64,000 nucleotides of DNA from Ensifer sp. LCM 4579 (GCF_001854885.1 NZ_MDDV01000003.1:62247-126246); one strand, 5' to 3'; counted from the stretch's first letter, positions 8,662-19,908 are shown. The notes: generated by a model not told the origin, from the sequence alone. Program-made: numbers and translations.

Positions 8662-9678
8662 TCAAGCCAAGGCGAACATCGCATCGAACTCGGAGCGCAG
8701 CGCCTCCTCATCCGAATTGTCCGGTTCCCGGAAGGCCGCCTCCGCCGCATTCGCCCGCCGCAACCGATCGCCAGTGAGTACCGGCACGGCATCTGCGACG
8801 GACTTCATTTCTTCCATAATACCGTGACAATGCAAGACGAGATCGAGGCCGGCGGCGATAATCCGCCGCGCCCGCGCGTTCATGTCACCGGCAAGCGCGT
8901 TCATCGAGACGTCGTCCGACATCAGCAGGCCGTCGAAACCGATATGGCCCCGGATGATCTCCTGCACGACTTTCGGCGATGTCGTGGCCGGATTGTCGGG
9001 ATCGATCGCCGTGAACACCATATGCGCCGACATGGCCATCGCTTCGTCCCTCATGGCGACGAAGGGCAGGAAGTCGCTCGCCGTCAGAACCTCCAGGCTG
9101 GAATCGACGACAGGCAGGCTGTGGTGCGAATCGACCAGAGTCCGGCCGTGGCCGGGCATGTGTTTCATCACCGGCAGCATGCCGCCGGCTTTCAGCCCCT
9201 CGGCCAGGGCCCGCCCGATATTCGTCACGGTCTCGGGATCATGACCATAGGCGCGGTTGCCAATGACATCATGGCTCCCCGGCACCGGCACATCGAGAAC
9301 GGGCAGGCAGTCGACCGTGATGCCGAAGGACGTCAGGTCGAAGGCATGGAGGCGGCCGAGGAGCCAGGCGGCCCGCAGCCCGAGATCCTTGTCGCGCCGG
9401 TAGAGCTCGCCGATCGCCGCGCCGTTCGGATATTGCGGCACGAGCGGCGGCCGGATGCGCTGCACGCGCCCGCCTTCCTGGTCGATCAGGACCGGCGCCT
9501 TTGAATTACCGACGCTGTCGCGCAAGGCGGCGACCAGGTCGCAGATCTGCGAGCGCTCGCCGATATTGCGCCCGAAGAGGATGAAGCCCCATGGACGCTC
9601 ATCGGCGAAGAAGCTGCGCTCTTCCGCCGTCAGGGCCAAGCCTTTGCAGCCGGAGATAAATGCTTTTGATTCGCTCAT
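8662..9678 (-). CDS. nagZ: Beta-N-acetylhexosaminidase
   Basis: NagZ is a glycoside hydrolase family 3 enzyme that removes GlcNAc from anhydromuropeptides in cytosolic peptidoglycan recycling. The catalytic loop KHMPGHGRTLVDSH contains the family's Asp-His dyad, and LIDQEGGRVQRI is also conserved. I choose the ATG at 9678 (MSESKAFISG), giving 338 residues. The longer frame to 9774 adds an unrelated 32-residue stretch. It sits between the SPOR gene and scpAB, a conserved alphaproteobacterial order. Confidence 0.95.
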   Translation of the reverse strand: MSESKAFISGCKGLALTAEERSFFADERPWGFILFGRNIGERSQICDLVAALRDSVGNSKAPVLIDQEGGRVQRIRPPLVPQYPNGAAIGELYRRDKDLGLRAAWLLGRLHAFDLTSFGITVDCLPVLDVPVPGSHDVIGNRAYGHDPETVTNIGRALAEGLKAGGMLPVMKHMPGHGRTLVDSHHSLPVVDSSLEVLTASDFLPFVAMRDEAMAMSAHMVFTAIDPDNPATTSPKVVQEIIRGHIGFDGLLMSDDVSMNALAGDMNARARRIIAAGLDLVLHCHGIMEEMKSVADAVPVLTGDRLRRANAAEAAFREPDNSDEEALRSEFDAMFALA

Positions 9679-9812
9679 GCGAGAATCATAGTGCCCTGTG
9701 GTGCGAGCGCGAAGCGGCAAACCGTATCTTCGCCCTTCATGCACAGCTTCGCTGAAAAAGAACAGGCGCGGCATCGCTGCCGCGCCATTCCCGCAAACGA
9801 TCGCGCTGCCGG

Positions 9813-12782
9813 CTATTTGGTCACGAGGCAGCTTCCACCGGCGCTCTTGTAGCGAGCGCAGAGCGCGTTTGCTTCTTCCCGCGTGCCCGCCGGTATGCGG
9901 ACGCGATAGTAAGTGCCCTTCCCGGCAATCTCGGCCTTGCGAATGTCGACGCCGCGACCGCCGATGACATCCGCAAACTTCCGCGAGAGATTGTTATAGC
10001 TTTTCTGTGCATCGGCCTCGGAGGGAAGCGACGCGATCTGGACGACATAGCTACCGGGCGGCACGGTGGCCGTGGCAAGCGCTGCGGACGGATCGGCGGC
10101 CGCCGTTTCCGTCACCGCCTGGTTTTCCACCACTTTGTTCTCCGCAGGCTTTGCCGGGGCTTCCGGCCGTGCCTGCGGCACCGCGGTCGCTTCACTTGCG
10201 ATGGTCGTCGTCTTGACGCTTCGAACCGGAGTAAGCTCGTCCGTGGACGCCTGAGTTGGCGTCGCGAGCGCGACCTGTTCGCTGCCAGCCGACTGCCCGG
10301 CCCCCTTGATCTCGGTTTCCGCCACGGCAACCGCGGCCTGGCCCTCGGTACCCGAAGCACCCGCCTCGGCCGAAGCGGTCGCCGGAAGCGGTGTCGCGAC
10401 AGCCACGGCCCTCGTCTCCGGCTCGGCCGACGGCCCCTCGCGCGGCACCAGGGTGCCGTCCGGCTTGACGATCATGGTGCGGACCTTCCGCGGCATGACG
10501 GCCGGCGCCCTCTCTTCCTCGGCTGCCGGATCGGCCGTGGATTCGCCTGGCAGCAACCGCGCCGTTTCTTCGCCTTCCGAAGAGGAGACGCCCGGCAAGG
10601 AATCATCAAAATCATTGCCTTCGAGCGGCAGCGTCTCCGGCGTCAGCGTCTTTTGCACCACGTCCACCGGTTCCTCGGTCGTGGACACCAGCGCATCCTG
10701 CCGCGGTGTATCGCTCCGCGCGCCGGCCACACGGTCGTAGACGGCCTTGTCCTGGTTGGGCACGGTCTTGCCGCCCTTCTCCTCGGGGACGATCTTCACC
10801 GGATCCTTGTCCGCCAGAATGATCTTCGGACCGTCGCCGGTGAGCGAAGCGCTGCTGCCACCCATCCAGGCATAGACGCCGGCGCCGCCGAGAATGATGA
10901 AGCCGGCTACGCTTGCCGCCAACAGCATGGTGCGCTGCGAGCGGCGGCCATAGCCCTCTTCGCCCGCGTAGTCGTCACTGGTGCGCGGCAGCGCCGCCAG
11001 CCGGTCGACGTCCTGCGCTTCGCCGCGCCGCTCTTCCATCGAACGCCGGAAATCCTCCTCCATCGCCCTTTCGAATTCGTCGAAATCGTTGATGGAAGCA
11101 AGCGACACCGCACTGTCGCCTGCCGGATCGGCGTGCGAGGCCGGTCCCGCAGCGGAGGAACCGCCCTTGGCGGCACGTCCCGGCGTGCCGAAGAGTTGCG
11201 CCATCTCTGCATCGATGTCCAGATCGTAGTCGGCTGCGAAGGAAGCGGGCTTTTCTTCCGCCTCGACGTGCGGCAGTTGCGGCACATCCAACTCGGCGAT
11301 CGGCGCCACCCCGGTATCGGTCTCCGCAATCATTGCCGGGTCGAAAGGCAGCGTGTTATCGGCCGACACGCTCTCGACGCCGTTAGTCTCGTCAGGCAGT
11401 TCCTGGCTGTAAGTTTCCGGCACGGCTTGCGTCGCCAGCGCCTGAAGGAAAGGTTGTGCGATCGGCTCGACCAGCGCCGGGTGCGCGACGGGTGCGGCCT
11501 TCGTCACGGCCGCGGGCGCGACCTCCTCGCCGCTGTCCCCGGCGCCCTTGGCCTCGTCGCCCACGTCGAGCGCGATATCGGCCAATTGGAGCTCGAAATC
11601 TTCGATGTCGATGCTCGGCTCCGCCTCCGCCTCGACCGGTTCGCTCCGCACCAGTTCATCGGATACGGCTGGCGCGGTTTGGGACAGAAGAGCCGGTTCC
11701 ACCGGAGACTTGGCGACAACGGGCGCCGTGAGCGGCGCGGCGAAGGCGCGCTGCTCGGAGACACCGGCTGCGGACGCGACCGGGGTTGCGCGACTGAACA
11801 TGGGCGTGAAGGGATAGCTGCTCTTCCTTGCGACCGGCTCAACAGCAGGCAGGACGGGCGGCTGCTCGACGGTCGGGGCCGCAACGGTCGCCGCAACGTC
11901 GGAAGACGCAACATCTGCCGACAGTCGATCGAGGTGCTCGGAAGCATCGGGTTCGGAGACGCCGTCCGCCGCTTGTTCGACGATCGCCGTGGCGTTTTCG
12001 CCAACATCCTCGTGCTGCCCGGCGCCACCGTCCGCCATGTCGACATAGACGGCTTCGGCATAGACAGGCTCCGACAGATCCCCCTGCGCGCGGAAATCAC
12101 CGGCTGCGTTCAGTCTTGACGTAAGCGGCTCCTCCCAATCGGCGAAGGTTGGAACGTCTTCCGCTCCGAAAGGCGAGGTCAATTGCGCCGCGTCTTCGCT
12201 CGGCGCCGGCGCCGGTTCGGGCGCCAGGTCGTCGTGGCCGAGCGAAAGCTCGAGCTCGCGCTCAAGGTCGAACGAAGCATCGACGTCCACCGCCGGGCCT
12301 TCGACCTGCGGCTCGACGGGGGCCGCTACCGCCTCGGCGGACGCTTCAACGGCCGGCTCAACCGAAGCGACCTCCTCGGAGGCCGGACGCAGCGAAACCA
12401 CTTCGCCGGAATTCTGATCGGGTGCGGACAGGTGCGAACCGGAATGCAGCTCGACCGGGGGCGCAGCATCGACCTCATCGGCCGGCCCGGAGACCGGCTC
12501 CGCGGCGGCCTGGGCCACCGGATGCTCGACGAGCCCACTGTCCGGATGAACCGCTTCGGCGCGCGGAGCATCATAACTGTCGAAGGCACGAAGCAGCTCT
12601 TCTTCAAGATCGAAGGCCGGATCGCGCCGGATCGACTCCTGATGGCGCTGAAGTTCCTGCAATTGCTGAACGGCCGGCCGAGCATCGTAACCGACGATGC
12701 GGGCAAGTTCGCTCAACGGATCGTCATCGGCCAAGGAATCGAACTCTGCCGGCCCGCTTCGTGCGAATTGTTTGTCTGCCAT
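9813..12782 (-). CDS. Large SPOR-domain inner-membrane protein, 989 aa
   Basis: The protein has a long acidic, mostly disordered cytosolic region (about 1-600), one membrane helix (LLAASVAGFIILGGAGVYAW, about 618-638), a Pro/Glu/Ala-rich periplasmic linker, and a C-terminal SPOR domain (SYVVQIASLPSEADAQKSYN to the end). SPOR domains bind denuded peptidoglycan glycan, usually at the septum, so a division or wall role is inferred. The cytosolic part holds recurring amphipathic motifs such as FDLEEELLRAF and FDLERELELSL. ATG 12782 (MADKQFARSG) is preferred over GTG 12791. It follows argS by 63 bp and precedes nagZ. Confidence 0.9.
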   Translation of the reverse strand: MADKQFARSGPAEFDSLADDDPLSELARIVGYDARPAVQQLQELQRHQESIRRDPAFDLEEELLRAFDSYDAPRAEAVHPDSGLVEHPVAQAAAEPVSGPADEVDAAPPVELHSGSHLSAPDQNSGEVVSLRPASEEVASVEPAVEASAEAVAAPVEPQVEGPAVDVDASFDLERELELSLGHDDLAPEPAPAPSEDAAQLTSPFGAEDVPTFADWEEPLTSRLNAAGDFRAQGDLSEPVYAEAVYVDMADGGAGQHEDVGENATAIVEQAADGVSEPDASEHLDRLSADVASSDVAATVAAPTVEQPPVLPAVEPVARKSSYPFTPMFSRATPVASAAGVSEQRAFAAPLTAPVVAKSPVEPALLSQTAPAVSDELVRSEPVEAEAEPSIDIEDFELQLADIALDVGDEAKGAGDSGEEVAPAAVTKAAPVAHPALVEPIAQPFLQALATQAVPETYSQELPDETNGVESVSADNTLPFDPAMIAETDTGVAPIAELDVPQLPHVEAEEKPASFAADYDLDIDAEMAQLFGTPGRAAKGGSSAAGPASHADPAGDSAVSLASINDFDEFERAMEEDFRRSMEERRGEAQDVDRLAALPRTSDDYAGEEGYGRRSQRTMLLAASVAGFIILGGAGVYAWMGGSSASLTGDGPKIILADKDPVKIVPEEKGGKTVPNQDKAVYDRVAGARSDTPRQDALVSTTEEPVDVVQKTLTPETLPLEGNDFDDSLPGVSSSEGEETARLLPGESTADPAAEEERAPAVMPRKVRTMIVKPDGTLVPREGPSAEPETRAVAVATPLPATASAEAGASGTEGQAAVAVAETEIKGAGQSAGSEQVALATPTQASTDELTPVRSVKTTTIASEATAVPQARPEAPAKPAENKVVENQAVTETAAADPSAALATATVPPGSYVVQIASLPSEADAQKSYNNLSRKFADVIGGRGVDIRKAEIAGKGTYYRVRIPAGTREEANALCARYKSAGGSCLVTK

Positions 12783-12845
12783 TCTCTCCACTCACAACTG
12801 CCTGCGTTGAATTGCCAGTGCATTGTGGGGAATTGGTGACACGAC

Positions 12846-14606
12846 CTACCGCATCTCTTCCGGCGCCGAGGTGCCCGTTATGGACAGACCCGACCTTAAT
12901 ACCGAGGCGACAGCATGCACCAGCCCGAGTCTGGCAATGCTTAATTCTCTGTTCCTATCGTTAACAAAACGTAATTCCGTATTTTCCTTACCTTTGTTCC
13001 AGAGTCCATGAAAGGCTGCGGCAAGATCATACAGGTAAAAAGCGATCCTGTGCGGCTCTTGTGAGAGTGCCGCCGCCTCGACGACACGCGGATATTCTGC
13101 GAGCTTGGCGACGAGCTGCATTTCCGCAGGATCAACGATCGCGCCCATCACCGCACCGGCAAGATCGATCGAGGACAGATCAAGATCAGGGAAAGCCTCG
13201 TGAGCCTGGCGCAACACCGAGCAGCAGCGCGCATGCGCATATTGCACGTAGAAGACCGGATTGTCCTTCGATTGTTCGGTAACCTTCGCGAAATCGAAGT
13301 CGAGCGGCTCGGAACTTTTTCGGTAGAGCATCATGAAGCGGACCGGATCGCGCCCGACCTCATCGACCACGTCGCGAAGCGTTACGAAATCGCCCGAACG
13401 CTTGGACATTTTCACCGGCTCGCCGCCGCGATAAAGCTTGACGAGCTGGCAGAGCAGAACCGTCAGCTTTGCCTCTCCGTCCGAGATCGCCCGTGCCAGC
13501 GCCTCCAGCCGCTTGACATAGCCGCCATGGTCGGCGCCGAGCACATAGATCATCTCGTGGAAGCCGCGATCGAACTTGTCCTTGAAATAAGCAACGTCTG
13601 CCGCGAAGTAAGTATAGGTGCCGTCGGACTTGATGAGCGGCCTATCGAGGTCGTCCCCGACCTCGGTCGAGCGGAAAAGCGTCTGCTCGCGGTCTTCCCA
13701 ATCCTCCGGCAACTGCCCCTTCGGCGGCGGCAGCGTGCCTTTGTAGACATGTCCCTTGAAGGTCAGGTCGTTGATTGCGGTGCGAATGCGCGCCGCGCCA
13801 TTGTCGTGCAGGGCCCGCTCGGAGAAGAAGACGTCATGATTGACGTTGAGCGCCGAGAGGTCCTCGCGGATCATTGCCATCATCGCATCGATCACACGCT
13901 CCTTGACGAGCGGCATCCATTTTTCGTCGGGCATGATCCGCAGGCTCGTGCCGAATTCATCGGCAAGCGCCTCGCCGACCGGGATGAGATAGTCGCCGGG
14001 ATAGAGCCCTGGGGGAATTTCGCCCACGTCCTCTCCAAGGGCCTGACGGTAACGCAGGAACGCCGAGCGGGCGAGCACGTCGATCTGCGAGCCGGCATCG
14101 TTGATGTAGTATTCCTTGGTGACGTCATAGCCCGCAAAGGCAAGAAGATTGGCAAGCGCATCGCCGACCACGGCGCCGCGGCAATGGCCGACATGCATCG
14201 GCCCCGTTGGATTGGCGGAGACATATTCCACATTCACCTTGCGTCCGGCGCCGACGGTGCTGCGGCCGTAATCCGTGCCGATCCTGATCATCGTGGCAAG
14301 CAGCTTCTGCCAATAGGAGACCGAGAGGCGGACATTGATGAATCCCGGGCCGGCGACCGACACCTCCGCCACTTCCGGATCCTGGCGCAACTTGTCGATG
14401 ATGAGATCGGCAAGGGCGCGTGGATTCGTGCCCAGCGCCTTTGCAAGGACCATCGCCGCATTCGTCGCCACGTCGCCATGACCCGCGTCGCGCGGCGGCT
14501 CGATACTGATGCGTCCGAAGTCGAGATCAGATCGTTTTTCACGAACGATATCAAGCGATTCCAGAATGTTCTTAATTCTTGATTCGAAGTCTGTGAAAAG
14601 ATTCAT
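12846..14606 (-). CDS. argS: Arginyl-tRNA synthetase
   Basis: A class I aminoacyl-tRNA synthetase that charges tRNA-Arg. The HIGH-like motif is [11 protein letters not shown] near residue 130, and the KMSKS-like motif is [13 protein letters not shown] near residue 398. The N-terminal additional domain (first about 110 residues) and C-terminal DALR anticodon-binding domain (containing [16 protein letters not shown]) are both present. The length of 586 residues is normal. It lies downstream of dgt and upstream of the SPOR gene, all on the minus strand. Confidence 0.98.
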   Translation of the reverse strand: MNLFTDFESRIKNILESLDIVREKRSDLDFGRISIEPPRDAGHGDVATNAAMVLAKALGTNPRALADLIIDKLRQDPEVAEVSVAGPGFINVRLSVSYWQKLLATMIRIGTDYGRSTVGAGRKVNVEYVSANPTGPMHVGHCRGAVVGDALANLLAFAGYDVTKEYYINDAGSQIDVLARSAFLRYRQALGEDVGEIPPGLYPGDYLIPVGEALADEFGTSLRIMPDEKWMPLVKERVIDAMMAMIREDLSALNVNHDVFFSERALHDNGAARIRTAINDLTFKGHVYKGTLPPPKGQLPEDWEDREQTLFRSTEVGDDLDRPLIKSDGTYTYFAADVAYFKDKFDRGFHEMIYVLGADHGGYVKRLEALARAISDGEAKLTVLLCQLVKLYRGGEPVKMSKRSGDFVTLRDVVDEVGRDPVRFMMLYRKSSEPLDFDFAKVTEQSKDNPVFYVQYAHARCCSVLRQAHEAFPDLDLSSIDLAGAVMGAIVDPAEMQLVAKLAEYPRVVEAAALSQEPHRIAFYLYDLAAAFHGLWNKGKENTELRFVNDRNRELSIARLGLVHAVASVLRSGLSITGTSAPEEMR

Positions 14607-14649
14607 CTGATCCGTCCGCTATTCCCAGCCCAACTGGACAGTGCTCCAG

Positions 14650-14685
14650 TTCCTTGCGCCTGACGAGACGCACGGCGCTGTAGCG
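14650..14685. repeat. RIME half-element remnant
   Basis: The dgt-argS gap contains CCTTGCGCCTGACGAGACGC followed by ACGGCGCTGTAGCGC, matching the second palindrome of RIME. No first palindrome is recognisable. Confidence 0.45.
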
Positions 14686-14743
14686 CAAATTCAAAAGGAG
14701 GCCGGGTTCGTGGGGAACCTCGAGCCTCCGCGCGGGGGCGTCA

Positions 14744-15961
14744 CTACCGCAAATCGGGCGTATGGTCAAACAAACGCATATGCACGCTGATGGCGAAAGT
14801 ATCGGTCATACCCGCGAGATAGTCTCCCACGTGGCGCGCGCGGGCGGGCTCCGCCATCCCGGCGATCTGATCGACCCAGTGGTGCTCCCGCATCAATCGC
14901 GGATCGGCCATGAACGCTTGAAAGAGATCGGTAACGATGGACGCCGCCCCCTGCCGCACGCGCATGACTTCCGGATGCCGATAGATCCTGGTCATCAGCA
15001 GATTCTTGATCTGCCGATCAGTCTCGCTCATCTCCTCGGAAAAGGTCGCGATCGCCATGCCGGCCCTTCGCACCTCTTCCACGCTCTGGGGCCGGAGGTC
15101 GCGCAGGCGGGCCTGCGCAACGCCGATGACATCCTCGACCATCGCGGTGATCTGCCGACGCATAATCTCATGTGTAAAGCGGCTCGTCTCCAGGCCGGGA
15201 TAGCGGTCATCGACCTCACGCATCAGCCGTGCGAGAAACGGAACCTCCTCGAGCATGCCGAGAGTGAGATAGCCTGCCCGCAAACCATCGTCGATATCGT
15301 GAGTGTTGTAGGCGATGTCGTCGGAGATGGCAGCCACCTGCGCCTCGAGGCTCGCAAAGCTTGCAAGCTCGAGATCATGAAGCTGGCAATAGTCGAGGAT
15401 CGGCTGCGGCACCGGGCCGCGGGTCCCCTTGCCGTCGGCCGTCATCAGCGGGCCGTTGTGCTTGACCAGGCCTTCGAGGCTCTCCCAGGTGAGGTTCAGG
15501 CCATCGAACTCCGCATAGCGCCGCTCCAGCTTGGTGACGATGCGCAGCGACTGGGCATTGTGGTCGAAGCCGCCATAGGGCTCCAGGACCTCGTGCAATG
15601 CGTCCTCACCGGTATGGCCGAATGGGGTGTGGCCGAAATCGTGGACAAGGGCGACGCCCTCGGCGAGGTCTTCATCGAGTTTCAGCGCCCGTGCCAGGGC
15701 GCGCGCGATCTGGGCAACCTCGATCGTGTGCGTGAGCCGCGTGCGATAATGGTCGCCGTCGGCGGCGATGAAGACCTGCGTCTTGTGCTTCAGGCGGCGA
15801 AAGGCGGTCGTATGCACGATGCGGTCGCGGTCGCGCTGGAAGTCGGATCGCGTCGGGCTGGCGGTCTCCGGATAGAGCCGGCCGCGCGAAGCCCATGGAT
15901 TCGTGGCAAAGATCGCATGCTCGCCGTAGCCGAAGCCGAGGGCCTGTCTGTCAAAAGTCAT
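14744..15961 (-). CDS. dgt: dGTP triphosphohydrolase-like HD-domain protein
   Basis: HD-superfamily phosphohydrolase of the dGTPase family (type 2), which removes triphosphate from deoxynucleotides and so tunes dNTP pools. Metal ligands are visible in [20 protein letters not shown] and [16 protein letters not shown], and [14 protein letters not shown] is the third conserved block. It is 405 residues long. It is divergent from the ErpA-like gene, with a 198-bp shared upstream region. Substrate preference cannot be read from sequence. Confidence 0.94.
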   Translation of the reverse strand: MTFDRQALGFGYGEHAIFATNPWASRGRLYPETASPTRSDFQRDRDRIVHTTAFRRLKHKTQVFIAADGDHYRTRLTHTIEVAQIARALARALKLDEDLAEGVALVHDFGHTPFGHTGEDALHEVLEPYGGFDHNAQSLRIVTKLERRYAEFDGLNLTWESLEGLVKHNGPLMTADGKGTRGPVPQPILDYCQLHDLELASFASLEAQVAAISDDIAYNTHDIDDGLRAGYLTLGMLEEVPFLARLMREVDDRYPGLETSRFTHEIMRRQITAMVEDVIGVAQARLRDLRPQSVEEVRRAGMAIATFSEEMSETDRQIKNLLMTRIYRHPEVMRVRQGAASIVTDLFQAFMADPRLMREHHWVDQIAGMAEPARARHVGDYLAGMTDTFAISVHMRLFDHTPDLR

Positions 15962-16159
15962 TTCACACCTGTCGGGTCATCCATTGACGGGACATTCACG
16001 CCTTCATACCTATAGTATGTGCTACAAGAAAGCCGTGCACGCCCGCCAGAATTCTTGCGCGGAACGAAGGCCCAGGCGTTTCTGCGCCATGCAGATGCAC
16101 GGGCGCTTTCGGATGACAACAAATCTCTCCGGGCCTTGATCCCGGCAGGAGGCAGAAAC

Positions 16160-16489
16160 ATGCAGGACACAGTGATCCTTTCGGATGCAGCCGCAAAGCG
16201 CATTGCCGCCATTCTCCAGGCGGAAAAGGACAAGACTGCCATGCGGGTCTCCGTCGAAGGAGGAGGCTGTTCCGGCTTCTCCTACAAATTCGACCTTGTC
16301 GACAAGGAAAACGAAGACGACCTGGTCCTCGAAAAGGACAACGCCAAGGTCCTGATCGACAGCCTTTCGCTCGTCTATATGGGCGGTTCCGAAATTGATT
16401 TCGTCGACAACCTGCTCGGCCAGTCGTTCCAGATCAAGAATCCGAACGCGGTCGCAAGCTGCGGCTGCGGCACGAGCTTTTCGGTCTGA
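16160..16489 (+). CDS. erpA: A-type iron-sulfur cluster carrier (ErpA/IscA-like)
   Basis: A-type carriers receive Fe-S clusters and deliver them to apoproteins. The three conserved cysteines are present: VEGGGCSGFSY in the middle and ASCGCGTSFSV at the C-terminus. At 109 residues it has the normal length. The ATG at 16160 has a strong AGGAGG ribosome binding site 8 bp upstream, and I reject the longer frame from 16019. ErpA versus IscA cannot be settled by sequence alone. Confidence 0.93.
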   Translation: MQDTVILSDAAAKRIAAILQAEKDKTAMRVSVEGGGCSGFSYKFDLVDKENEDDLVLEKDNAKVLIDSLSLVYMGGSEIDFVDNLLGQSFQIKNPNAVASCGCGTSFSV

Positions 16490-16529
16490 AGAGCCTCGCG
16501 GGCTCAAGTGGAAACAGAGCCCCTGCGGG

Positions 16530-17993
16530 CTACAGATAGGGCGATCCGAGCCAGAGAATCCGATTCGCCAGCCGGTTCAGGAGCGGCTGCGCATCCAGGC
16601 TTTCGAGGGTCACCTCTTCCGCATTCGTGCGGAGGGCGCAGATTTTCTCGCCGATGGCCTGCGCCATGGCGTCATCGAGAATTTCCAGATCGAATTCGAA
16701 GTTGAGCCGTAGCGAGCGGGGGTCCAGGTTGGACGAGCCGACATAGACCCAATGGCCGTCGACAACGATCAGCTTGGAGTGATTGAAGGCACCCTTTGCT
16801 CGCCACACGCGGCAGTGCCCCTTCAGCACCTGATCGAACTGCGCGGTCATGGCTCGATCCACCAAAGTGAGGTTGTTGACTGCCGGCACGACAATATCGA
16901 CCTCGACTCCCCTGCGCGCAGCGGTGACCAGCGCGCTGATGAGTTCCTTGTCCGGCAGGAAATAGGGAGACATCACGCGAATGTGCTTCCGCGCGATCGA
17001 AAAGGCCCCCATCAACATCTTGTGATTGGTCTCGTTGGTGTTGTCGGGGCCTGAGGGAACGGCGCGCATCAGGACGGACGGCGTACCCTCCAGTTCCTCC
17101 GGTTCGACGACCCGCCATGCTTCGCCCGCAAGAATCTCGCCGCTCGCGAACTGCCAGTCCTCGGCGGCAACCTGGAAGATATCGGCGACGATCGGCCCGG
17201 CAACCCGGAAATGGGTATCGAAGGAGGCTTCTCCGCCCGCGATCTCCGTCGAAAATCCCGCCCTTATGTTCATACCGCCGGCGAAAGCCACCTCCCCGTC
17301 GATGATGATGATCTTGCGATGGGTCCGCAAATTGGCATAGGGCAGCCTCAGGCCCATGATGATGTTGCCGTTGAACACGGCCGTCGGGACGCCCGCTTCC
17401 TGCAGATACCCAACGATGCTCGGAACGGAGTAGCGCGCGCCGACGGCATCGATCAGCACGCGCACGTCGACCCCGCGCTTTGCCGCGGCAATCAGGGCAT
17501 CGGCGAAGCGAAGTCCGATCCGATCGCGATCGAAGATATAGCTCTCGATCAAAATGCTCCGGCGCGCCGCGGCGATTTCCTCCAGCATCGCCGCATACAC
17601 GTCGTCGCCGCCTTCCAGCACTGTGATGCGATTGCCCGTCGACATCGCAAATCGCGAAACTCGGTCCCCCAATATCTTCATCGCCGCGAACCGATGGCCG
17701 AAGCGGACCGCCACGTGATCATTCGTGACGTCGAAACGCAGGAATGGATCGGGACCGTTCAGGCGCAACAGGGAGCGTTGCAGGCTCAGCGACGAACGGC
17801 GAATGCGATTGATGCCCGCCACCGCATATATGACGGCGCCTAGTATGGGAGACAGGAGAATCACGCCCACCCAGCCCGCGGCGGCACGCACATCGTCCTT
17901 CGTCATCGCCGCGTGGATGATCGCCGGCGCACCGAGCGCGAAGGACAGGAGTGCAAGAAATTGCGGCCAGTATTCTTGGATGAATGCGATCAT
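16530..17993 (-). CDS. cls: Cardiolipin synthase (phospholipase D family)
   Basis: An inner-membrane enzyme that condenses phosphatidylglycerol into cardiolipin. Two N-terminal hydrophobic segments (residues about 8-60) precede two PLD HKD motifs: HRKIIIIDGEVAFAGGMN and NHSKLIVVDGHWVYVGSSN. It is 487 residues from ATG 17993 (MIAFIQEYWP). An upstream extension of 16 residues is possible but less likely. It is convergent with the ErpA-like gene and divergent from xthA. Confidence 0.95.
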   Translation of the reverse strand: MIAFIQEYWPQFLALLSFALGAPAIIHAAMTKDDVRAAAGWVGVILLSPILGAVIYAVAGINRIRRSSLSLQRSLLRLNGPDPFLRFDVTNDHVAVRFGHRFAAMKILGDRVSRFAMSTGNRITVLEGGDDVYAAMLEEIAAARRSILIESYIFDRDRIGLRFADALIAAAKRGVDVRVLIDAVGARYSVPSIVGYLQEAGVPTAVFNGNIIMGLRLPYANLRTHRKIIIIDGEVAFAGGMNIRAGFSTEIAGGEASFDTHFRVAGPIVADIFQVAAEDWQFASGEILAGEAWRVVEPEELEGTPSVLMRAVPSGPDNTNETNHKMLMGAFSIARKHIRVMSPYFLPDKELISALVTAARRGVEVDIVVPAVNNLTLVDRAMTAQFDQVLKGHCRVWRAKGAFNHSKLIVVDGHWVYVGSSNLDPRSLRLNFEFDLEILDDAMAQAIGEKICALRTNAEEVTLESLDAQPLLNRLANRILWLGSPYL

Positions 17994-18190
17994 GCGCGGG
18001 ACTATAGACAGACCGGGACCGGAATCAATTCCGCCACCCAAGGCTGCAGCAGAGATCGAGTTGGACGCAGATTCAAGCAGGAGTTCCAGTTTGCTGCGCC
18101 ACGCTTCAGCCGTGATTGGACGCGCGGCGCGCTAGCCGCTACAACGAATCGCGGCAAGGATCACCGGAGAGAAAGAAAGGCAGGCCCTAT

Positions 18191-18985
<795 letters not shown>

Positions 18986-18996
18986 AATCGAAACTA

Positions 18997-19100
18997 GCGC
19001 ATCGGCCCGAAAATCGCACACGATTTTCGGAAAGCTCGATGCGCAAATTCAAAGAGTTACAGCGACCTTTGCGCGTCTGAAAAGACGCGCGGCGCTGTAG
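18997..19100. repeat. RIME intergenic mosaic element, intact
   Basis: Nearly fills the gap between the xthA and exoR stop codons. The first palindrome pairs GCGCATCGGCCCGAAAATCG with CGATTTTCGGAAAGCTCGATGCGC-type sequence. The second runs from TACAGCGACCTTTGCGCGTC to GACGCGCGGCGCTGTA. Both are separated by AATTCAAAGAGT. Either hairpin could end transcription from both flanking genes. Confidence 0.85.
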
Positions 19101-19104
19101 AGGG

Positions 19105-19908
19105 TCAGTCGTCCTGCCCCAGGTGCAAGTTCTGCGCCATCGCAATCGCCACGCGGCGGTCGTCCTCGGATGCCAGGGAAAAGGCCTGCTCCTGCATGGA
19201 CTGGAGCCAGGGCCTGTCCTTTGGCGAACACTGGTCGAGTGCGGCGGTCATATAGGCGAGACCCCGAATGCTCTGTCCTTCATCGAAAAGGACGCTGCCG
19301 AAGACACCCATTGCGCCGGCATGGCCGTTCTTGCGCGCGCGGTTCAGCCACTTCTTGGCCTGCTGGACGTTGACGCTGCCGCCCTCGCCCGAAAGTAGCA
19401 TCCGCGCAAGCTGGAACTGCGCCTCGGCAACGCCGAAGGCGGAGGCTGCCTGGAAATAGAGTTGCCGCGCCCGCTGCAGGTCCACATGCACAGGGGTGTC
19501 GGGAATGCCGCGCCGGTAATAGCCGGCGAGCGAGATCAGCGCATTGACGAAATAGCCGGTGTCTTCCGACCCCGGCTCCACCCCCTGCTGGGCGATTTCG
19601 CTGTAGATCTTGAATGCTTCGAGATCGTTTTCGGCGACGCCGTCGCCATAGGCATACATGTTGGCGAGTGCCCAGCGGGAGCCCGTGTGCCCCTTTTCGG
19701 CGGCGTAGCGATAGGCCTCGACCGCCTCGTCCTTTCGGCCGCTCTTGTAGGCCGAGAAGCCGAACTTGAAGAGCGCAAACGGCCCGGACTCCTTGGTCAC
19801 GCCGGCGCCCGGATCGAAGGCCCTCGCCGGCCCCGCCGCAGCCGCGCCGACCGCCAGCGACATGCCGAGCACCGCGACCTTCAGCGACTTGAATTCACTC
19901 CCGCACAT
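19105..19908 (-). CDS. exoR: ExoR, periplasmic Sel1-repeat regulator
   Basis: In Sinorhizobium ExoR binds the sensor ExoS in the periplasm and keeps the ExoS/ChvI two-component system off, restraining succinoglycan synthesis and promoting motility. The sequence shows a cleavable signal peptide (SLKVAVLGMSLAVGAAAAG, then ARA and the mature FDPGAG start) and Sel1-type alpha/alpha repeats (AYRYAAEKGHTGSRWALANM; AASAFGVAEAQFQLARMLLS; ARKNGHAGAMGVFGSVLF). The length of 267 fits ExoR. I use ATG 19908 (MCGSEFKSLK), though GTGs lie just upstream. Assignment rests on recognising the family and signal region; it stands as a single gene. Confidence 0.88.
   Translation of the reverse strand: MCGSEFKSLKVAVLGMSLAVGAAAAGPARAFDPGAGVTKESGPFALFKFGFSAYKSGRKDEAVEAYRYAAEKGHTGSRWALANMYAYGDGVAENDLEAFKIYSEIAQQGVEPGSEDTGYFVNALISLAGYYRRGIPDTPVHVDLQRARQLYFQAASAFGVAEAQFQLARMLLSGEGGSVNVQQAKKWLNRARKNGHAGAMGVFGSVLFDEGQSIRGLAYMTAALDQCSPKDRPWLQSMQEQAFSLASEDDRRVAIAMAQNLHLGQDD

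Noticed and set aside
16019-16159. N-terminal extension of the ErpA-like frame
   Set aside because: The strong AGGAGG site and family length support the ATG at 16160.
18095-18145. GACGCGCGGCGCGCTAGCCGCTACAAC as another RIME end
   Set aside because: Only short GC-rich similarity; no palindrome pair or ATTCAAAG link.
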